From contig SCSO01000392.1 in assembly GCA_004297865.1 (NCBI GenBank), positions 1 to 7,007 on the forward strand: a DNA stretch of 7,007 nt, in the 5' to 3' direction. A program made the translations under genes and the position numbers. This DNA comes from Legionella sp. (GTDB lineage Bacteria; Pseudomonadota; Gammaproteobacteria; Legionellales; Legionellaceae). Positions 1 through 6,541 of this stretch are shown here, in pieces. The notes beneath the pieces were generated by a model. That model was not told the DNA's origin, searched no databases, and saw only the letters and a program-made list of their open reading frames with translations. Positions within the stretch are counted from its first letter, which is position 1; the number at the start of each line of letters is the position of its first letter.

Positions 1-94
1 AATACAGGCTACATCGATATACAACCCTTCTGATATTTAAATACTTTCTTCCAAACCTCCTGATTTACCTTGATTTCTCCCTTACTTTCGCTTT

Positions 95-123
95 TTGAGC
101 TAAAATTATAATATGTATATAAT
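95..123 (+). promoter_or_regulatory. Probable sigma70 promoter of the 90-aa gene
   Basis: A TTGAGC hexamer (95-100, four of six matches to the -35 consensus) is separated by exactly 17 bases from a perfect TATAAT (118-123). A second TATAAT at 107-112 has no equally well placed -35 box. Transcription would start near 130, giving a leader of roughly 65 bases before the GTG at 197. The surroundings are very AT-rich, so chance -10 matches are expected; the correct spacing is what supports this one. Confidence 0.55.
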
Positions 124-186
124 AAAATCATTTTGATTATTTTATAATTATTAATAGTTTCAGAGGCTTAGGAAAAATAACCATTT

Positions 187-190
187 GGAG
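187..190 (+). promoter_or_regulatory. Ribosome binding site deciding a GTG start at 197
   Basis: GGAG at 187-190 is followed by six bases and then GTG at 197. An upstream in-frame TTG at 185 overlaps this site and has no Shine-Dalgarno of its own, so GTG 197 is the better start. Confidence 0.6.
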
Positions 191-196
191 TATTTT

Positions 197-469
197 GTGC
201 TAATTGAACCTGTTAAACCGGTCGCTATAGTGATTAAAATTGGCTCAGATAAATATGACTGCCAAATGGTGAGCCTTTCTCATGCGGAATTAGAGTTGAG
301 TTGTCGGGAATACCTAGATAAAGAAACCTCTGTGTTTTTTGTTGCAAAGTTCTTTCGAGGCAAAGGCTTAATTTACGAGGTTAAATTTAACGTCGACCAT
401 TTTATTTATAAGTTAAATATCGAAGAAATTCAGTTTCAACCCGGCTTATTAATCGATACCAGCTTGTAA
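197..469 (+). CDS. Small conserved-looking protein of unknown function, possibly PilZ-like
   Basis: I do not recognise this 90-residue protein with confidence. It has no signal peptide and no membrane segment, so it is probably cytosolic. The sequence alternates hydrophobic and polar residues as in a beta-rich fold: strands are likely at about 7-14, 20-36, 44-62 and 68-80. The stretch VSLSHAELELSC (25-36) faintly resembles the D-x-S-x-x-G-l strand of PilZ domains, but the RxxxR motif and the glycine needed for cyclic-di-GMP binding are not seen, so any PilZ relation would be to a degenerate, non-binding form. The C-terminus IQFQPGLLIDTSL (78-90) is distinctive and could help find homologues. 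The GTG start is chosen because GGAG lies six bases upstream; the TTG at 185 has no such site. The gene has its own promoter and a downstream hairpin and converges on coxC, so it is not part of the oxidase operon. Coding status is supported by the signals on both sides; function is unknown. Confidence 0.7.
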   Translation: MLIEPVKPVAIVIKIGSDKYDCQMVSLSHAELELSCREYLDKETSVFFVAKFFRGKGLIYEVKFNVDHFIYKLNIEEIQFQPGLLIDTSL

Positions 470-471
470 AT

Positions 472-510
472 AGAGCTTGAATTCGCAAGCAAACTCAAGC
501 TTTCTTCTTT
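472..510 (+). terminator. Hairpin with T-rich tail between convergent genes
   Basis: AGCTTGA (474-480) is complementary to TCAAGCT (495-501); an extra G-T and an A-T pair extend the stem to 472/503. The loop is 14 bases. TTTCTTCTTT follows on the plus strand, so it fits an intrinsic terminator for the 90-aa gene. The same hairpin is met by transcripts leaving coxC, but the tail on that strand (CTATTTAC) is poor. An alternative inner stem, GCTTG (475-479) with CAAGC (486-490), competes with it. The stem is short and AT-rich, so strength is uncertain. Confidence 0.5.
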
Positions 511-511
511 G

Positions 512-1381
512 TTATAACCAGTAAACAAACACGAACAAAAATAACCAAACCACGTCCACAAAGTGCCAATACCAAGCAACACCTTCAAAAGCGAAATGGC
601 GCTCTGGAGTAAAGTGACCGCGTTTGCAACGAATTAAGATCACTATCAACATGATAGTTCCTAAAGTCACGTGCAAACCATGGAAACCCGTTAACATGAA
701 AAAGGTCGTTCCATAAATACCAGAAGCGAGAGTTAAATTCATCTCCGTATATGCTTCATGATACTCATAAGCTTGTAACATAAGGAACAAGATACCTAAA
801 GCTATGGTCAGTGACATGCCTATTAATAACTGATTACGTTTATACAGTTTTAAAGCCCAATGGGCCCAAGTAATCGTAACTCCCGAGGTCAATAAGATCA
901 GCGTGTTGATGGCTGCTAAACCCCACGCACCCATAGATTCGTGTGCTCCTGCGAAAATCTGATTATTGGGATTGTTTAACAAAGGCCAAGTGGCTTGGAA
1001 ATCTGACCATAAGGTCCAGTGAGTCATGGGATGCATTTCTCCGCCCAATAAAGGAACTGACCAAAACCTAGCGAAGAATAAAGCACCAAAGAAAGCGCCG
1101 AAAAAGCAAACCTCAGAAAAAATAAACCAGCACATCCCCCAACGAAATGATCTATCGACTTGCATGTCGTAAAGACCTTTGTTGCTTTCATAAATGACTT
1201 GACCAAACCAGCCAAACATCATAAAGATAAGAATAGCTAAACCTAAGCAAAATACATAAGGACCATACCAATCCACATGCATCCATGACGCTGCGCCTAC
1301 AAGCATAGTAGTCAAGCCTATTGACCCCACTAAAGGCCAATGACTGGGCTTAGGAACATAATAAGTACCATGAGCTCCCAT
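512..1381 (-). CDS. coxC: Cytochrome c oxidase subunit III
   Basis: Subunit III of the aa3-type oxidase: an inner-membrane protein without redox centres that stabilises subunit I and helps sustain proton uptake. The 289 residues hold about seven membrane helices. Family signatures are visible: FIFSEVCFF with Glu90, which matches the conserved buried carboxylate of the family; AYEYHEA (204-210); TGFHGLHV (231-238); and the C-terminal WYWHFVDVVWLFLF (270-283). A long loop after the third helix (about 107-150) is usual in proteobacterial forms and makes the protein somewhat longer than the mitochondrial one. The start is ATG, with AGGAGA at 1392-1397 ten bases upstream, a rather long spacing. 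It lies 40 bases after ctaG and is the last gene of the operon. No truncation or frameshift is visible. Also called ctaE. Confidence 0.97.
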   Translation of the reverse strand: MGAHGTYYVPKPSHWPLVGSIGLTTMLVGAASWMHVDWYGPYVFCLGLAILIFMMFGWFGQVIYESNKGLYDMQVDRSFRWGMCWFIFSEVCFFGAFFGALFFARFWSVPLLGGEMHPMTHWTLWSDFQATWPLLNNPNNQIFAGAHESMGAWGLAAINTLILLTSGVTITWAHWALKLYKRNQLLIGMSLTIALGILFLMLQAYEYHEAYTEMNLTLASGIYGTTFFMLTGFHGLHVTLGTIMLIVILIRCKRGHFTPERHFAFEGVAWYWHFVDVVWLFLFVFVYWL

Positions 1382-1421
1382 TGTATTTTAATCTCCTGTG
1401 TCAATAATGCATTACAAATGT

Positions 1422-1958
1422 TTAAACCCTATCTGATACATCAAAAAGGGTATACGACAATGTGACTGTGTTCACTTGTTCCGGTAAGTCAGGATCCAAA
1501 TGAAATAACAAAGGCATATTCATTGCCTCATGTCCGTTTAATGTTTGCTGGGTAAAGCAAAAACACTCGGTTTTTTTCAAATATTTTGCCGCTATACCCG
1601 GAGTCACGCTAGGTATAGCTTGAACGGTCATACTGTGATTCGTTTTATTTTCGGCATAAAATGCCAACCTCACAATTTCACCTGGATGTACTTTAATTTT
1701 GGCTGTCTTAGGATAGAACTCCCAAGGAACACCGCCATTGTTGGTTGCCACAAATTCAACCAAGACCTCTCTGTCTTTAAGCACTTTGATCTTGTGTGCG
1801 TCGTAGGCCACTGCCTCATTACGAATTTTTCCGTTAATTCCTAAAGTCTGGCATAAGCTATTATAGATAGGCACCAAGGCAAAACCGAAACCAAACATGC
1901 CTAACACTACCATTGTTAAAATAGTTACTAGCTTTAAGTGCTTTCTTTCACCACTCAT
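1422..1958 (-). CDS. ctaG: Cytochrome c oxidase assembly protein CtaG/Cox11
   Basis: A copper chaperone that delivers copper to the CuB site of subunit I. It is anchored in the inner membrane by one N-terminal helix (about 11-30) with the functional domain in the periplasm. The 178 residues match the family length. The hallmark copper motif is present as ECFCF, with Cys132 and Cys134, inside the conserved stretch from SVTPG (117-121) to HLDPDLP (153-159). A third conserved cysteine, Cys36, follows the membrane helix in YNSLC; in the family it also takes part in copper transfer. The gene begins 12 bases after the coxA stop, with a purine-rich but imperfect ribosome site (GGGGTAGGGTGA directly before ATG). 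Its place between coxA and coxC is the classic proteobacterial arrangement. Confidence 0.96.
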   Translation of the reverse strand: MSGERKHLKLVTILTMVVLGMFGFGFALVPIYNSLCQTLGINGKIRNEAVAYDAHKIKVLKDREVLVEFVATNNGGVPWEFYPKTAKIKVHPGEIVRLAFYAENKTNHSMTVQAIPSVTPGIAAKYLKKTECFCFTQQTLNGHEAMNMPLLFHLDPDLPEQVNTVTLSYTLFDVSDRV

Positions 1959-1970
1959 TCACCCTACCCC

Positions 1971-3593
1971 CTAATGAATCTCAGGTGGGACTGTGAAGGT
2001 GTGATAAGGCGGAGGTGAGGGTAAGGTCCATTCCAAACCATGTGAGCCTTCCCAAACACGATCAGTAGCCACATCTTTATTAGTACCGCGTTTACGGATA
2101 GTGCCAATCACATTAAATAAAAATAATAATTGTGAAAATCCGAAAATGAAAGCACCAATCGTTGCAATAGCATTAAAATTAGTAAACTGTAATGCATAAT
2201 CTGGAATTCTTCTAGGCATCCCTGCAAGTCCTAAGAAATGCATAGGGAAGAAGGTAAGATTCACTGAAATCACTGATAACCAGAAATGCCATTTACCTAA
2301 ATTCTCGTTATACATATGTCCAGTCCATTTGGGTAACCAATAATAGACCGCAGCCATTAGCGAGAAAATTGCGCCCGGGACTAAAACGTAATGGAAATGT
2401 GCAACTACGAAATAACTATCTTGATATTGGAAGTCAGCAGGGACTAAAGCCAACATCAAACCAGTGAAACCACCTATGGTAAATAAAAATACGAAGGCCA
2501 AAGCAAAAAGCATAGGCGTTTCAAAAGTCATTGATCCTTTGAACATCGTACTTACCCAGTTAAATACTTTAATTCCTGTCGGTACAGCAATCAGCATCGT
2601 CGTATACATGAAAAACAACTCAGCTCCCAAAGGGACCCCAGTAGTAAACATGTGATGCACCCAAACGATGAAAGATAATAATGCAATACTCACTGTCGCA
2701 TAAACCATGAAATGATAGCCGAATAAAGGTTTACGGCTGAAGGTAGGTATAATTTCCGAGATCACGCCAAATGCAGGCAGAATTAAGACATACACTTCTG
2801 GATGACCGAAAAACCAAAAGATATGTTGGAATAAAATAGGATCACCACCGCCAGCAGCATTAAAAAAGCTGGTACCGAAATGTCGATCAGCAAGCATCAT
2901 GGTTACCGCACCTGCTAATACCGGCATAATGGCAATAAGCAAAAATGCTGTAATAAACCAAGTCCAGACGAACATGGGCATTTTCATCAATGTCATGCCA
3001 GGAGCACGCAGATTTAGAATGGTGGCAATGATATTAATAGAACCCATAATGGAAGATAACCCCATCATGTGAATGGAAAAAATCATGAAGTCTGTACTGG
3101 GTGGCGCGAACTTCGTGGACAAAGGCGCGTACATGGTCCAACCAAAATTCGGACCACCACCAGCATGAAACATGGTGGATAACAGCAAACTAAATGCAAA
3201 AGGTAAGATCCAGAAGCTCCAGTTATTCAAACGTGGCAAGGCCATATCCGGAGCGCCTATCATCATAGGAATTTGCCAGTTGGCCATTCCCGTAAATGCA
3301 GGCATGACTACCCCGAAAAGCATGATTAAACCATGCAAGGTGGTCATCTGATTAAAAAAGTTGGGATCAACAAAACGATGACCAGGTTGAAATAATTCAG
3401 CACGAATAACTAAGGCCATTCCTCCAGCAAGGAAAAAGCTGAACATCGCTAACCACAAATACAAAGTACCAATATCTTTGTGGTTCGTTGTAAATAACCA
3501 ACGTTTAATATAACCGATTAAACCTTTTCCTTGTTCTGGACCATGATCATGGTCATGATCATCATGATAATCTTGTGCTATTGCATGTTTCAT
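1971..3593 (-). CDS. coxA: Cytochrome c oxidase subunit I (catalytic, aa3 type)
   Basis: The catalytic subunit of an A1-type haem-copper oxidase. It reduces O2 to water at the haem a3-CuB centre and pumps protons across the inner membrane. The 540 residues contain the expected twelve-helix core. Metal ligands are all present: His87 and His401 for haem a, His399 for haem a3, and His264, His313 and His314 for CuB, with Tyr268 placed for the His-Tyr cross-link (GHPEVY). The D-channel residues Asn105, Asp116, Asn123 and the gating Glu266 are present, as is the K-channel Lys342 (AVPTGIK), so full pumping is expected. The N-terminus carries a His/Asp-rich stretch (HDDHDHDHG, 10-18) before the core begins near TTNHKD (35-40). 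The ATG overlaps the coxB stop (ATGA, 3590-3593), and GGAGG lies six bases upstream at 3600-3604, inside coxB, so translation is probably coupled. Also called ctaD. Confidence 0.98.
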   Translation of the reverse strand: MKHAIAQDYHDDHDHDHGPEQGKGLIGYIKRWLFTTNHKDIGTLYLWLAMFSFFLAGGMALVIRAELFQPGHRFVDPNFFNQMTTLHGLIMLFGVVMPAFTGMANWQIPMMIGAPDMALPRLNNWSFWILPFAFSLLLSTMFHAGGGPNFGWTMYAPLSTKFAPPSTDFMIFSIHMMGLSSIMGSINIIATILNLRAPGMTLMKMPMFVWTWFITAFLLIAIMPVLAGAVTMMLADRHFGTSFFNAAGGGDPILFQHIFWFFGHPEVYVLILPAFGVISEIIPTFSRKPLFGYHFMVYATVSIALLSFIVWVHHMFTTGVPLGAELFFMYTTMLIAVPTGIKVFNWVSTMFKGSMTFETPMLFALAFVFLFTIGGFTGLMLALVPADFQYQDSYFVVAHFHYVLVPGAIFSLMAAVYYWLPKWTGHMYNENLGKWHFWLSVISVNLTFFPMHFLGLAGMPRRIPDYALQFTNFNAIATIGAFIFGFSQLLFLFNVIGTIRKRGTNKDVATDRVWEGSHGLEWTLPSPPPYHTFTVPPEIH

Positions 3594-4795
3594 TGCAAAC
3601 CTCCAGCTTTGGCTTTATTAACCATGGTAGGTTGTTTAGTTGTACCATGTCGCAGTGCAGCAACATCTGCGGGTTGAATCAGATCATTAGTATCATTGCC
3701 CCAGGAATTACGCTCATAAGTAACAATCGCGGCAATTTCTTCATCCGACAATTGCGATTTATAAGGCTGCATCGCAGAGCCTGGTATACCATTGAGGATA
3801 AGATCAATATGACGAGAAATGGGTTTGCCCACTGCAATTGAACTCCCTTTGAGTGCAGGATACATAGGGACTAAACCTGTACCATCTGCTTTATGACAAG
3901 CCGCGCAAATTTGTTCGTACTGTTGTTTACCTAAGGCCATCAATTCTGCACGAGTTTTATCTTTTTGTACTGCTACCTCTTTTTGATCTTTTGCATACCT
4001 ATCTTCAGCTGCAGTTTGCTTAGAAACCCATTGAGCAAATTCTTCTGGAGTCACGGCTTTCACAACAATCGGCATAAATCCATGGTTAATACCGCAAAGT
4101 TCCGCACATTGACCACGGTATATTCCAGGTTTCTCAATACGAGCCCAAGCTTCATACATAAAACCAGGAATGGCATCACGTTTGATACCTAATTCAGGAA
4201 CCCACCATGAATGAATAACATCGTTAGAAGTCACGAGAAAACGAATTTTTTTGTTGATAGGAACAACCAGGGGTTTATCCACTTCTAAGAGATACCACTC
4301 TCCTTTTTTCTGTTCATTTTGAATTTGACTATAAGGTGTGGCTAAATTACTAAAATAACTAATTCCCTGATCCAAGTATTGGTACTGCCAGCGCCATTGA
4401 TAACCCACAACTTTAATCGTGAGATCCGATTGCGCGGTATCATCCATGCGAATCAACACTTTCGTAGCAGGAATAGCAAGTCCCACCAAAATTAAAAAAG
4501 GAATAATGGACCATAGAACTTCCAAACGAAGATTTTCATGAAAGACTGCGGCTTTATAACCTTTCGATTTACGATGATGAATCAAGGAATAAATCATTAC
4601 ACCAAATACGACCACACCAATCACCGCACAAACAGCCATACCTACCATGTGCAAGTAGTACATGTCTTTACTTAAAGGAGTGACCCCTTGATACATGTTA
4701 AGTTGCCAATAGTCTGCCGCAGCATATACAGCATTGGCACTAAGCATGGCACCTAGCATCATTATCAATTTACAGATCTTTAACCTGTTTAACAT
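3590..4795 (-). CDS. coxB: Cytochrome c oxidase subunit II with fused cytochrome c domain (caa3 type)
   Basis: Subunit II receives electrons in the periplasm and passes them through CuA to haem a of subunit I. From the chosen start it is 401 residues. A signal peptide (cleavage likely after VYA, about residue 25) is followed by two membrane helices (about 50-71 and 92-113), then the aromatic strip GYQWRWQYQY (131-140) typical of electron entry. The CuA ligands are His195, Cys230, Glu232, Cys234, His238 and Met241 (CAELCGINHGFM). After a charged linker (about 255-290) comes a class I cytochrome c domain with CAACH (297-301) and a probable axial Met342 (GSAMQP), making this a caa3-type subunit. 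The ATG at 4795 is preferred over an upstream in-frame TTG at 4816: AGAGGG (4802-4807) lies six bases before the ATG, while the TTG has no ribosome site. The stop overlaps the coxA start by four bases. Also called ctaC. Confidence 0.97.
   Translation of the reverse strand: MLNRLKICKLIMMLGAMLSANAVYAAADYWQLNMYQGVTPLSKDMYYLHMVGMAVCAVIGVVVFGVMIYSLIHHRKSKGYKAAVFHENLRLEVLWSIIPFLILVGLAIPATKVLIRMDDTAQSDLTIKVVGYQWRWQYQYLDQGISYFSNLATPYSQIQNEQKKGEWYLLEVDKPLVVPINKKIRFLVTSNDVIHSWWVPELGIKRDAIPGFMYEAWARIEKPGIYRGQCAELCGINHGFMPIVVKAVTPEEFAQWVSKQTAAEDRYAKDQKEVAVQKDKTRAELMALGKQQYEQICAACHKADGTGLVPMYPALKGSSIAVGKPISRHIDLILNGIPGSAMQPYKSQLSDEEIAAIVTYERNSWGNDTNDLIQPADVAALRHGTTKQPTMVNKAKAGGLQ
3600..3604 (-). promoter_or_regulatory. 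Ribosome binding site of coxA inside coxB
   Basis: GGAGG on the minus strand sits six bases before the coxA ATG and within the last codons of coxB. With the ATGA overlap it suggests termination-reinitiation coupling, which would keep subunits I and II near equal amounts. Confidence 0.7.
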
Positions 4796-4801
4796 CCCAT
4801 T

Positions 4802-4807
4802 CCCTCT
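4802..4807 (-). promoter_or_regulatory. Ribosome binding site deciding the coxB start
   Basis: AGAGGG on the minus strand, six bases before ATG 4795. The longer reading frame from TTG 4816 would place this site inside the coding sequence and add seven residues ahead of a normal signal peptide. Confidence 0.6.
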
Positions 4808-4835
4808 TCTTTGCAAATAATCAAAATCGAATTAC

Positions 4836-4851
4836 CTGTGGTTTACCACAG
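4836..4851 (-). promoter_or_regulatory. Perfect hairpin spanning the stop codon of the multihaem cytochrome gene
   Basis: CTGTGG and CCACAG form a perfect six-base stem with a four-base loop (TAAA on the minus strand). The loop contains the TAA stop of the upstream gene. No immediate T-run follows, so it is not a standard intrinsic terminator. It could be an RNA stability or processing element between the cytochrome and coxB cistrons. The structure is seen directly; a function is inferred. Confidence 0.4.
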
Positions 4852-6420
4852 TGAAAAATTGCCTTCAGTTTTCGACTTGCTCACCATGTACTTGATTGCT
4901 TCGATCACTTCCTCAGAAGTACATTGATCACAACCACCATTTTTCAAATGTTTGGGCCCATTAATTGTATTTTGGAAGAGCACGTCCATATTTCTATCAA
5001 TTAATGGCTTCCATATGGCTTTATCACCTATCTTTGGTGCGCCCAATTTACCTTCATCGTGGCATACCGCACAGTTTTCTTTATAAACATTCGCACCATC
5101 CGCAGGGAATTTTTCTGCGCCGCCTTTTTTAAGATCATTCCATTGCGCATGCGTTAAGGATTCGCTCAATATATAATCCACAGAAGAGACAATGTCGTTA
5201 TCTGAGCATAGGACACAAGCACCTTTTACCGGCATTGAATTGAATCCATGAATCACGTGACGATACAAACCGGTCAAACCACTGCTCTTAAGACGCAAAT
5301 ACCAGTTAGCAGAATCACCAATAACTGGTGCACTCATTTGACTGTCTTGATGACAAATGACACAAGCTTTCAAATAAACCTGTTTACCGCGACTTAATGA
5401 AGGAGGCAGGTTTGAAGGATCGACACCATATTGTTCTTCGCTTTCTACGGTTTTCAAATAAGTGGCGATAGCTAATCTATCTGACTCTGTTAAATGACTT
5501 AAACTGTTGTGATTTACTTCGGCCATAGGTCCTGCCACTGGACCAGCATTATTGATGAGTTCATTGGTCTTAAAGACAGCCGCTACTTGTTCATTCGTGG
5601 CGGATTCCAAACCAAACTTAGTAATGTTAGGTGCCCAATAGCCATCAATGAAAGCCCCTGTTAAATAATAGCGATTTTTTGCAGCACCAAAGACGTTAAG
5701 TGGTGTATGACACATGCTGCAATGCCCTAAAGTATCGACAATATATTTTCCACGATTCCATTCAGGAGATTTATCCGATTCATATTCCACGGAGTTTTCT
5801 TGTGGGAAGAAGAACAAGATATTCCATCCCCATAAAGTGAACCGCGCCCCAGGAACACCGAAGGGGAAGGGTAAGGGTTTGTTTTTTAACTTCACCGCAG
5901 GAATACTCATGAAATAAGCGTACAAAGCATGCGCATCATCATCTGTCATTTTAGAAAAATAAACGAATGGGAATACGGGGAAATAATTACGTCCTTTAGG
6001 ATCACGACCTTCTTTCAAAGCACGTACAAAGTCTTCTTCAGTCCAATTACCTATACCGGTTTCTTTGTCTGGAGTGATGTTGGGACTATAAAAAGTGCCG
6101 AAAGGTGTGGCAATGGGCAGGCCACCAGCATAAGCAGGGGTACCGCCTTTTACATCGGTATGACAGGCAATACAATCACCCATCCTAGCAAGATATTCAC
6201 CACGTTTAATCAACTCTTGTTGCTCACCTGAAGCAGGAGCAGTGGGAGGATAAGCTGGATAGTAACCATCGATCAGGGGTTCTAAAATTTTACCTGGTGC
6301 AGAGTTTTTAGGTACTATTTTGGTTTCAGTAGAAGCCGTTTCAGCTTGTATTGATTGGGTGAGAACACTCAATAATGCAACCGCGGCTATAATAATTTTT
6401 TTTCTTAACAAAGAGCCCAC
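4843..6420 (-). CDS. Secreted tetrahaem c-type cytochrome (AdhB-like dihaem part plus two cytochrome c5-like domains)
   Basis: A periplasmic electron carrier of 525 residues, probably delivering electrons to the oxidase encoded downstream. A signal peptide (about 1-26, cleavage after SIQA) is followed by four CxxCH haem sites. The first two, CIACH (83-87) and CSMCH (234-238), lie in domains like the cytochrome subunits of PQQ alcohol and related dehydrogenases, with GNWTEEDF (124-131) and KMTDDD (157-162). Met299 (GPMAEV) is the likely ligand of haem 2; Met158 may serve haem 1. The last two, CVICH (353-357) and CAVCH (450-454), are tandem cytochrome c5-like domains, each with GAP/SAP-x-IGD and a conserved Cys pair (402/405 and 497/500). 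Met396 is the ligand in domain 3; the matching place in domain 4 is His491-Leu492. The GTG start has AGGAGG four bases upstream (6425-6430). The gene heads the cox operon, 47 bases before coxB. No dehydrogenase partner is visible, so the electron donor is unknown. Confidence 0.9.
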   Translation of the reverse strand: MGSLLRKKIIIAAVALLSVLTQSIQAETASTETKIVPKNSAPGKILEPLIDGYYPAYPPTAPASGEQQELIKRGEYLARMGDCIACHTDVKGGTPAYAGGLPIATPFGTFYSPNITPDKETGIGNWTEEDFVRALKEGRDPKGRNYFPVFPFVYFSKMTDDDAHALYAYFMSIPAVKLKNKPLPFPFGVPGARFTLWGWNILFFFPQENSVEYESDKSPEWNRGKYIVDTLGHCSMCHTPLNVFGAAKNRYYLTGAFIDGYWAPNITKFGLESATNEQVAAVFKTNELINNAGPVAGPMAEVNHNSLSHLTESDRLAIATYLKTVESEEQYGVDPSNLPPSLSRGKQVYLKACVICHQDSQMSAPVIGDSANWYLRLKSSGLTGLYRHVIHGFNSMPVKGACVLCSDNDIVSSVDYILSESLTHAQWNDLKKGGAEKFPADGANVYKENCAVCHDEGKLGAPKIGDKAIWKPLIDRNMDVLFQNTINGPKHLKNGGCDQCTSEEVIEAIKYMVSKSKTEGNFSLW

Positions 6421-6424
6421 GCTC

Positions 6425-6430
6425 CCTCCT
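6425..6430 (-). promoter_or_regulatory. Ribosome binding site of the tetrahaem cytochrome gene
   Basis: A perfect AGGAGG on the minus strand lies only four bases before the GTG at 6420. The spacing is short, but the next in-frame candidate (TTG, codon 4) would be 13 bases away and would shorten the signal peptide, so GTG is kept. Confidence 0.65.
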
Positions 6431-6482
6431 ATTTGTTCTTATTTTGAACTTCTCTCATGAGGAGACAGAATAATTGGGGCAT

Positions 6483-6510
6483 TTTATACTCCACCACTGC
6501 TAAGTTGCAA
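6483..6510 (-). promoter_or_regulatory. Probable sigma70 promoter of the cox operon
   Basis: On the minus strand, TTGCAA (6505-6510, four of six to consensus) is followed after 16 bases by TATAAA (6483-6488, five of six). The start of transcription would be near 6476, leaving a leader of about 55 bases. No other promoter-like pair as good was seen between the operon and the divergent gene. Confidence 0.5.
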
Positions 6511-6541
6511 CGTTATTTGCAGCAACCTATGCAATTAACCG

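Noticed and set aside
1..33. Plus-strand frame NTGYIDIQPF followed by TGA, possibly the end of an upstream gene
   Set aside because: Ten codons are too few to support a coding call; other frames are equally open over this stretch.
9..131. Minus-strand reading frame of about 40 codons ending in TAG near the window edge
   Set aside because: No ribosome site before its ATG, it overlaps the promoter region of the 90-aa gene, and the product is low-complexity and unlike any family I know.
1024..1215. Reading frames antisense or out of frame within coxC, ctaG, coxA, coxB and the cytochrome gene (for example also 1545-1844, 3575-3841 and 5929-6231)
   Set aside because: They overlap strongly conserved genes in other frames, give Cys/Phe/His-rich improbable products and lack ribosome sites in convincing positions.
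1405..1414. Ten-base perfect palindrome TAATGCATTA between ctaG and coxC
   Set aside because: AT-rich palindromes of this size are expected several times in 7 kb; no loop for an RNA hairpin and no promoter context.
4796..4816. Upstream TTG start for coxB adding seven residues
   Set aside because: No Shine-Dalgarno before it, and the purine-rich site for the ATG at 4795 lies inside this extension.
4817..4842. Possible intrinsic terminator before coxB formed by the hairpin and following T-rich bases
   Set aside because: The T residues are scattered and do not begin directly after the stem, so termination is not supported; kept only as a possible RNA element.
6453..6462. CTCATGAG palindrome in the leader of the cox operon
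   Set aside because: It has no loop space and its symmetry breaks down immediately outside eight bases.
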